64,000 nt of DNA from Cryptomeria japonica (taxonomy: Eukaryota > Streptophyta > Pinopsida > Cupressales > Cupressaceae). The position numbers and the translations under genes were made by a program. Position 1 is the first letter of the stretch. The number at the start of each line of letters is the position of its first letter. Of the stretch, positions 58,231 to 64,000 are shown in pieces. The notes beneath the pieces are model-generated. The model worked only from the letters and a program-made list of their open reading frames with translations, had not been told where the DNA came from and searched no databases. The DNA is taken from positions 379,343,392 to 379,407,391 of the forward strand of contig NC_081415.1 of assembly GCF_030272615.1 (NCBI RefSeq). Direction: 5' to 3'.

Positions 58231-59236
58231 AAAGCTTTAATGAAGCATTATATCCATTGTCTTTGCATGATGGGATACACATGTAATGGTTTTATAGTTG
58301 GTAGGGGTTGGTAACGATTCTCTCAAAGTTTATTTTGGAAGTTATGAGTTCAGGAGAGGTGGAGCAATTTGTAGACACCGAAGAATGGAAGCGAACTTTA
58401 CACTCCTTACTTGCCAACAACAACTTGCATTTCTAAGAACAATATTGGAGGAGATACTTAGGAATGTTTTCAAGATCAAAGATTTGAAGTGATTGTAGAT
58501 GGTTGACATGATGTTGGGAGACAAATTCATGAATTCTAAATTTAGGTATACAATGCATGTTGATATTGATTTGGTTATCTGTGCCTAGTGTTTTGAATTA
58601 GGTTCCAAGGATGAGGGAGTGCATGAGGGATGAATGGAAGTATAGGATGGAGAATTTTATAGAAATGGAAAGGCTAGGGGAAGAGTTTGTCAGGAAGGAT
58701 GGTAATTAGATTCATGTGGTAGAGTTTACCCCAACTCTGCAACCTTTTCTTTTATGGAATGTAGATTGTGACAAGGAAGAGTGATGCACAGAGGTTGAAG
58801 TGTGCTAGGACTACCTCTGAGATAGAGAATGAGTCATGGTGCAGGTGTTAGGACTTGATTCTAAGAAGATCCCAAAGAAGAAACCAAAATTCAAGAAGGA
58901 AGATTACTATCTGAGTGTGCCATGATTACATGTGAAGAAAAACCTAATTTTGTATACAAGTTTTTTATATTTGTTAGCTCCTTTGTTCATATCAAGTTTG
59001 TAACTTCGTATATTTGACAATTAAGTAAGGGTTTATGTAGGAGTAGTGTGTTGGTCTTTCTCTCAAACAAGATGTTAGATATAGATATATATGTTTGGTA
59101 TGAGGTAGTAAGGTTGGGTCGCAATTTACTATGGAGGGTCGTAGCTTACCATGGAGCTTTGTTTGAGTTTTTTTTTTGGTTATTCTTATGACATATTAGT
59201 GGTCTATAGCCATAAAATTCTTATTTTGGATACTGT
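58231..59236 (+). pseudogene. Unidentified ORF remnant and flanking sequence
   Basis: From about 58,590 to 58,950 one frame reads RMRECMRDEWKYRMENFIEM, VVEFTPTLQPFLLWNVDCDK and LGLDSKKIPKKKPKFKKEDY, interrupted by TAG and TGA stops. I do not recognise the family. The rest (58,231-58,590 and 58,950-59,236) has no supportable feature. Confidence 0.35.
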
Positions 59237-60408
59237 TGTTGGCATTCTGGTGCATTTTGTATGACTGGTGAATAATATGGTTGTCATTGTTCGCAACATC
59301 ATCTTTCAAGTCTTCACAATCTATCGGCAGTAAGTAGACCAGTATATAGAGGTTAACCCATTAAGCAATGTGTAGACAAGGCAAGCAGTGAGTAGATCGG
59401 CACATAGAAGAGGTCAACCTGCTAAGCAGTGAATAGATCGATATACAGGAGGTAATTGGCTAGGTAGATTTTGATCAGTACACTGGCAGAGTCTAAAACC
59501 AAAAGACTTGGTAATGTTCAGTTAACATCCAGTTAAACTGACAGTCTTCTCTAGTCAACCGAAAGACTTATCGACATGAATGACTATTTTGATAGAGATT
59601 CCTAGAATGATTTCTAGAGAGTGATTTATGGCGCGATAAAAAAATTTTGAGTCTGATGTTTTTGAGGGAAAGTTGGCGATGGATCTAAAGGGTAATAAAT
59701 TCACATAATTCATTTTGATGAGGTTGTTGTTCACGAGAAAAGATATATGTGAAAGTAAACACAAGGGGATTATAAAAGAGTGCATATCCGAGTGACAACA
59801 CTGGTAGAGTGTCTCGCCGAAGGTATATTCAAGAAATCGGTGTTGTGCAGAGTAAACACAACCAATGCAGATATAGTATGATTTTCAGTGTGATCTGATC
59901 AAGCTATCAGTAGCCACTCCAGCATATCATCTTTCTATTGCTTTCTAACCATTGCAACTAAAATCCCTTAATAGGGTGGACTTTAACAGGTCCCATTGTA
60001 AAAATCCATTAACTGAGTGTCATCTTAATTGATGATCCTAAGACCTTTAACAAGGCTACCTTTAACAGTGTAAAGGCACTCATAGGCCTTAATCAAAATC
60101 CCTTAACTGGGTGGCACCTAATAGTATCTTTGTAATCTCCTAATAGGGATGGCTCCTCATTGGGCGTACTCCAAAAGAGTACAAATTTTGTGAGTTCCTA
60201 CTCACACCGTGGTTTTCTCCCATTTGGGTTTCCATGAGATAAATCTTGGTGTCACTATGTATCTTTTCATGCATGCATATTCTTCTACAATAATTATTTA
60301 TATTGATGAATGTTAAGTTAGTGCAAACTTAAGTTAAATGTTTTAATTGAGTAAAACTAGTAAAGTGTTGATTCACCCCTCCCCTCTTAGCACCGGTTGG
60401 GACTAACA
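59237..60408 (+). repeat. 5' LTR of the second RT-less element
   Basis: Starts TGTTGGCATTCTGGTGCAT and ends GGTTGGGACTAACA, with a ttgattcacccctcccctct block near the end matching the gattcacccctcctctc block in the other element's LTR. Confidence 0.78.
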
Positions 60409-60410
60409 AT

Positions 60411-60422
60411 TGGTATCAGAGC
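60411..60422 (+). promoter_or_regulatory. Primer-binding site (initiator tRNA-Met type)
   Basis: TGGTATCAGAGC, an exact match to the standard plant site, two bases after the LTR end. Confidence 0.93.
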
Positions 60423-60466
60423 CCTAGTCCTCTGAAGTGAAGCTTGACAACTTAAGGATAAAGATC

Positions 60467-61680
60467 ATGAAAGAATACTGGTATCATAAGCAGATTGATG
60501 AAGCAAATGAAATCATTTCTCATTTGAAAGAGAGACAGAAAATCTCTTGCAAAAGGAAAGGAACTAGCTCAACAGCTAAATAAGAGCCAGGATATTATAG
60601 ATCAACTCTCTAAACAAAGTGGATCTGAAGAAGCAGAAGAAGCAGTCTCAAAACTTATGGAAAAGATCAAGAAGATGACCGAAGAAATCACACATCTCAA
60701 AAGATAACATGAAGGTTAGGCACTAAGAATGACTGAGATATTGGAAGCTAGCAGAAGTGTTGATGAAAAAAAAAGGGAGGCAGAAGAAGCTTTGTCAAAA
60801 GATGAAAGAGTCAGGAGGCTTGTTGAAGATGCGTTGAGAGAAAATGATGCAATCATGATTGAGAAAGATGAAGAAGTCTACATTCTCACTCAGGAAAATG
60901 AGTACATACATAAGTATTTGCATGACAACACAGAAGAAAAGGAGAAGATGATGAAAGAGATTGAACAACTCAAGAGTGAGTTGAAAACTAAAAAATGAGA
61001 GAAATGAGAAGCTGGCAAAATTCAATGAAAGCTCTGAGAAGATAGATAAATAGTTGAAGGCTTAGAGAAGAACAAAGGAAACAACCGGTCTTGGTTACTC
61101 CAGTACAGATCCCATGGGAACTGGAGAATCATCTAAATCTAAAAGGATGAAGGATGATAAAAGGAACCATTCAAAAGTGAAAGGTATGAAGTTTTATGTC
61201 TTCTTGTAATCATTGTGGTAAATTGGGTCATAAGACTAATGGGTGTAGAAATAAATGGGTTAGTCAAAAGAATATTTTCACCTTTGATGGTTAATGCCAT
61301 AATTGTCATAAGTATGACCACACTGCTTATGAGTGTAGATCTCAATCTAGCAGTATGTCAAATAGAAAAAGATTCAATGGACATTGCTTTACATGCAATA
61401 AGTTTGGACACAAATATGAAGAATGCAGGTTCAAGTCAAATATATCAAGCTCACCATTCAAACCGGTTAGTCCTAATAAAAGGAATAATCAGTTCAACAT
61501 CACATGTTCCACTTGTGGTAATTTTGGTCATGTTGTAGCAAATTGCAGAATGAGAATGGGCCAGAGAAATAATTCAGGATCATGGAGGACAACTAGCATG
61601 GCATGTTTCAATTTCCATGATCGGTCACTTAGCTAGAGAGTGCAGGAACTGATCCTATAACCTGTCTAGAGAAAAGAAAT
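60467..61680 (+). pseudogene. ORF1 of the second RT-less element: coiled coil plus five CCHC knuckles
   Basis: Lys/Glu-rich coiled-coil sequence (60,467-61,060, e.g. LVEDALRENDAIMIEKDEEV) precedes a knuckle array: CNHCGKLGHKTNGC (about 61,208), CHNCHKYDHTAYEC, CFTCNKFGHKYEEC, CSTCGNFGHVVANC, and a fifth, CFNF- then GHLAREC, split by a 1-base frameshift near 61,625. A TAA lies before the second knuckle. Gag-like by position and knuckles; no capsid core seen. Homologous to 40,374-41,440. Confidence 0.72.
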
Positions 61681-62300
61681 GGATTAGCAAGAAGAAAGTC
61701 AAAATGACCTGAAAGGAAAGAAGACAATTGAAGAAGTGAGAAATGAAATGAAAAAAACATGGATCAAGAAGGAAGAAAGAAAAGAAGGAGGTCATTCTGA
61801 AACCAAGTCATCATCCATCGGTGATGACAGTTCCTCTTCTAATTAGGCATACCAATGCCCAGGAGGAGCACATATGGTAAGACTATTTTTGTATCCCCTT
61901 TACCAATATTAAGTTATGTATATCTGCATAGTTGAGATGCATAAAATTTAGCCTAAAGTTCTTGTTTGATAAATGCCTTGTGAGTTAATTGTTTGTGTAT
62001 CGGTATCAGTAACAAACAACCGATAAAAGGCAAATCAGTGTACTTTAAGTTGTAAGTTTCAAAACCAACTATTGTATCATTATGCTGATAAATCTCAATG
62101 GATAAATAAGGAAATATCAACACATTTTTATTTACATTGATTTCTTGTGAACTTTCTTGAGCTCTTGTGCGATCAAAGGCGATTGATATCTTGTTAGTAA
62201 TATTTGTGTGGAAAGTTCAAGCAGAGTGATAGTGGTGGTTGGTATTTCTGAGAAAAAGGTATTCAAACCCCATTTGAGAAAATTTTGTTTGAAGGTCATC

Positions 62301-64000
62301 ATGGCAGCGCCGATATCGACTCATGTGTTGGTTGAAGCTATCAAAGAACCCCAACCCGAGTTCAAGCTACATCCAATGAAAGTCGGTGAGATCGACATGA
62401 CTGGTGCCTTATCATCTGTGCCCTTTGGTGTATTATTGGTTGAAGACATTCGCTCCTACATTCACTGCAGGCTCGAAGAACTTGGAGAAAAATTCATTCA
62501 AAATGAATTTAAAGGGTTTTGTGTTAATGATCAATTGAAGGTAGAATATCTACCTCTGAAGACCAAGGATTTGTCTAATGTTGTTGATTTTCCCAATCAG
62601 TTTCATGACGACTAGGTTAGGTATGTACTGAGTAGAGTTCATGATCAATTCTTGTGGTTGGAAACTCAAGCACCGATCAAGATCACAAAGGATGTGATTC
62701 AAAGAGATAGGGTTTAGTGCAACTAGTGAAGCGTTAACCCTAAGAACGATTTCATCAATTGAAGTCATCCAATTAACCAAATCCAGATGTGATAGTAGAG
62801 CAATGACAATCACCCACATTGAGGATGCTGAAGTAAGATTTGCTTCGACAGTGCTAGGTTACAGGGTTTATCAATCAAGCTGGATGAATAGTGTGTCAAG
62901 AGGTACCATACATGATGCCTATCAAATTATCAAGGAGGATGCAACCTATGATATTTGTGAGATGATTAAAAGCCAATTTATGGTGAACATGGAAATAATT
63001 AAGAAGGACAAGAAGAAATCCTTCAAATATGGCTCACTACTAGTAGGTAGATTTTTCTATGTGCAAAACTTTTTCCTCGGTAAGGGTAATGTAATATGGT
63101 CTGAAGAAAAACCTATCATGGTTCAGATAGGTGAAATGATTAGGGCTCTAGGAGGAGATAGGTTTGGTGAAACAATGTGGGGATACTTTAAGGAATTTTA
63201 AATTAGGATGCACAAGAGAGAAAGAATTCCTACCGGTATAGTGCAGAAATACAAAGACAACATTTGCTTTCTTGTAGACACAGATTGTTGTATCATTCAA
63301 GCAATTCAACCTAGAAATTTTTGGGTTCCACCTATGGGATATGAGGTTGTAGCAGACATTGTTAAAATACATGTCAATATGCTACTGACCAAACTGGTAG
63401 ACTCGAAGGAAAAGAGATTTGGAACTTGTGAGGAGGTAAGCTCTAAAATAAAATAGAAACTTCAAGTGCCAATCATGAAAAGGAAAGTAAGAAGAATGAT
63501 TAATACTCTTGACAATAAATATGGAGGTGAAGCATCTAGTGCCACTACCTCCACTGGCACTAGTGCACAATCAGGGATCAACCCTAATAAAGATGGAGAA
63601 TTAACAGGTGAAAAGAAGAAAGTGTCAAAGACAAAAACCCAAGCGGACTGCAACAACCAAGCCTGCAACATATACAAAAGAAAAGGATTTAGGTACTCCT
63701 ATATCTTCCCCAAGTAAAGATAGACTGGTAGGAGTAACTTATACTAGAAAGAAGAAGAGTGAAGGAAAAGTTGATACAAAGCTCAAAAAGGATGAGAAAG
63801 AGGGTGATATCACCAACACCCAATCAGATGTAGAAATTAAAGAGGTTAGAAGAAGTGGAAGAAACAAAGCCCCAATAGTTGATGAATTGGTCCATGGGAT
63901 CAAAGAATTTGGAGGCCTGTCTGGTGTTGAGAAAACATATTCCCTCTGTAATGAAGAAGACAAAAGGAAAATTGAAGAAGCCCTGATCTGGAACTTGCAC
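62301..64000 (+). pseudogene. ORF2 of the second RT-less element, unnamed protein family (truncated by window)
   Basis: Start MAAPISTHVLVEAIKEPQPE at 62,301. Blocks: FGVLLVEDIRSYIHCRLEEL, VRYVLSRVHDQFLWLE, EVRFASTVLGYRVYQSSWMN, SFKYGSLLVGRFFYVQNFFL, MWGYFKEF, and a Ser/Thr/Lys-rich tail with RRSGRNKAPIVDELVHGI. Stops at 62,614, 62,717, 63,199 and 63,454, and frameshifts near 62,700-62,810 and 63,700. Matches 37,600-39,900 block by block. No catalytic motif recognised; the basic tail could bind nucleic acid. Confidence 0.68.

Larger units (their letters stand above)
59237..64000 (+). mobile_element. Second RT-less LTR retrotransposon, right end outside window
   Basis: 5' LTR, primer site, a coiled-coil plus CCHC ORF1, and ORF2 of the unnamed family, in the same order as the 35.3-42.4 kb element. 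ORF2 reaches the window end, so absence of pol downstream cannot be proved here. Confidence 0.75.

Overview
This window looks like nuclear DNA from a seed plant with a very large, repeat-rich genome. A gymnosperm such as a conifer is plausible, but that is inference. The sequence is AT-rich, has no intact cellular gene, and is almost wholly built from decayed and nested LTR retrotransposons. The only cellular-gene traces I can support are a receptor-like kinase fragment and a PPR-protein fragment at 47.4-48.5 kb.

Layout. 1-14,555 (minus) is Gypsy-1, a Ty3/gypsy element of Tat type (extra RNase H domain). Reading in its own direction from the right it has a 1.2-kb 5' LTR, a tRNA-Lys-like primer site, a 2.3-kb leader, gag, protease with a G-patch-like tail, an acidic linker, RT, two RNase H regions, integrase, an ATG-rich spacer, and then an antisense plant mobile domain (PMD) ORF that runs off the left edge. 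14,612-18,242 (minus) is a degenerate ORF of about 1,200 codons from an unnamed protein family. 20.3-47.1 kb (plus) is Gypsy-2, the same family as Gypsy-1. It is split by a copia element inserted in gag (20,682-27,455, exact 5-bp target duplication AGAAT) and by a non-autonomous LTR element inserted in the 3' spacer (35,311-42,402). Gypsy-2 also carries an antisense PMD ORF before its PPT and 3' LTR. 47.4-48.5 kb holds the kinase and PPR fragments. 48.5-52.5 kb is largely unassigned, with one primer-site-like sequence. 52,565-57,551 (minus) is the 5' part of a third, divergent gypsy element. 57.7-59.0 kb holds an RNase H fragment and an unidentified ORF remnant. 59,237 to the right edge (plus) is a second non-autonomous LTR element.

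Most notable points. (1) Two gypsy copies carry a PMD gene antisense to pol and downstream of integrase. (2) An unnamed protein family appears three times: the 14.6-18.2 kb ORF and the second ORF of each of the two RT-less elements. (3) Those RT-less elements pair a coiled-coil and CCHC-knuckle ORF with that unnamed ORF. (4) Internal stops in the first PMD copy are almost all TAG where CAG is expected, as in C-to-T decay of methylated DNA.

All coding features are broken by stops and/or frameshifts and should be treated as pseudogenes. Family assignments rest on motifs read by eye; no alignment or database search was run.
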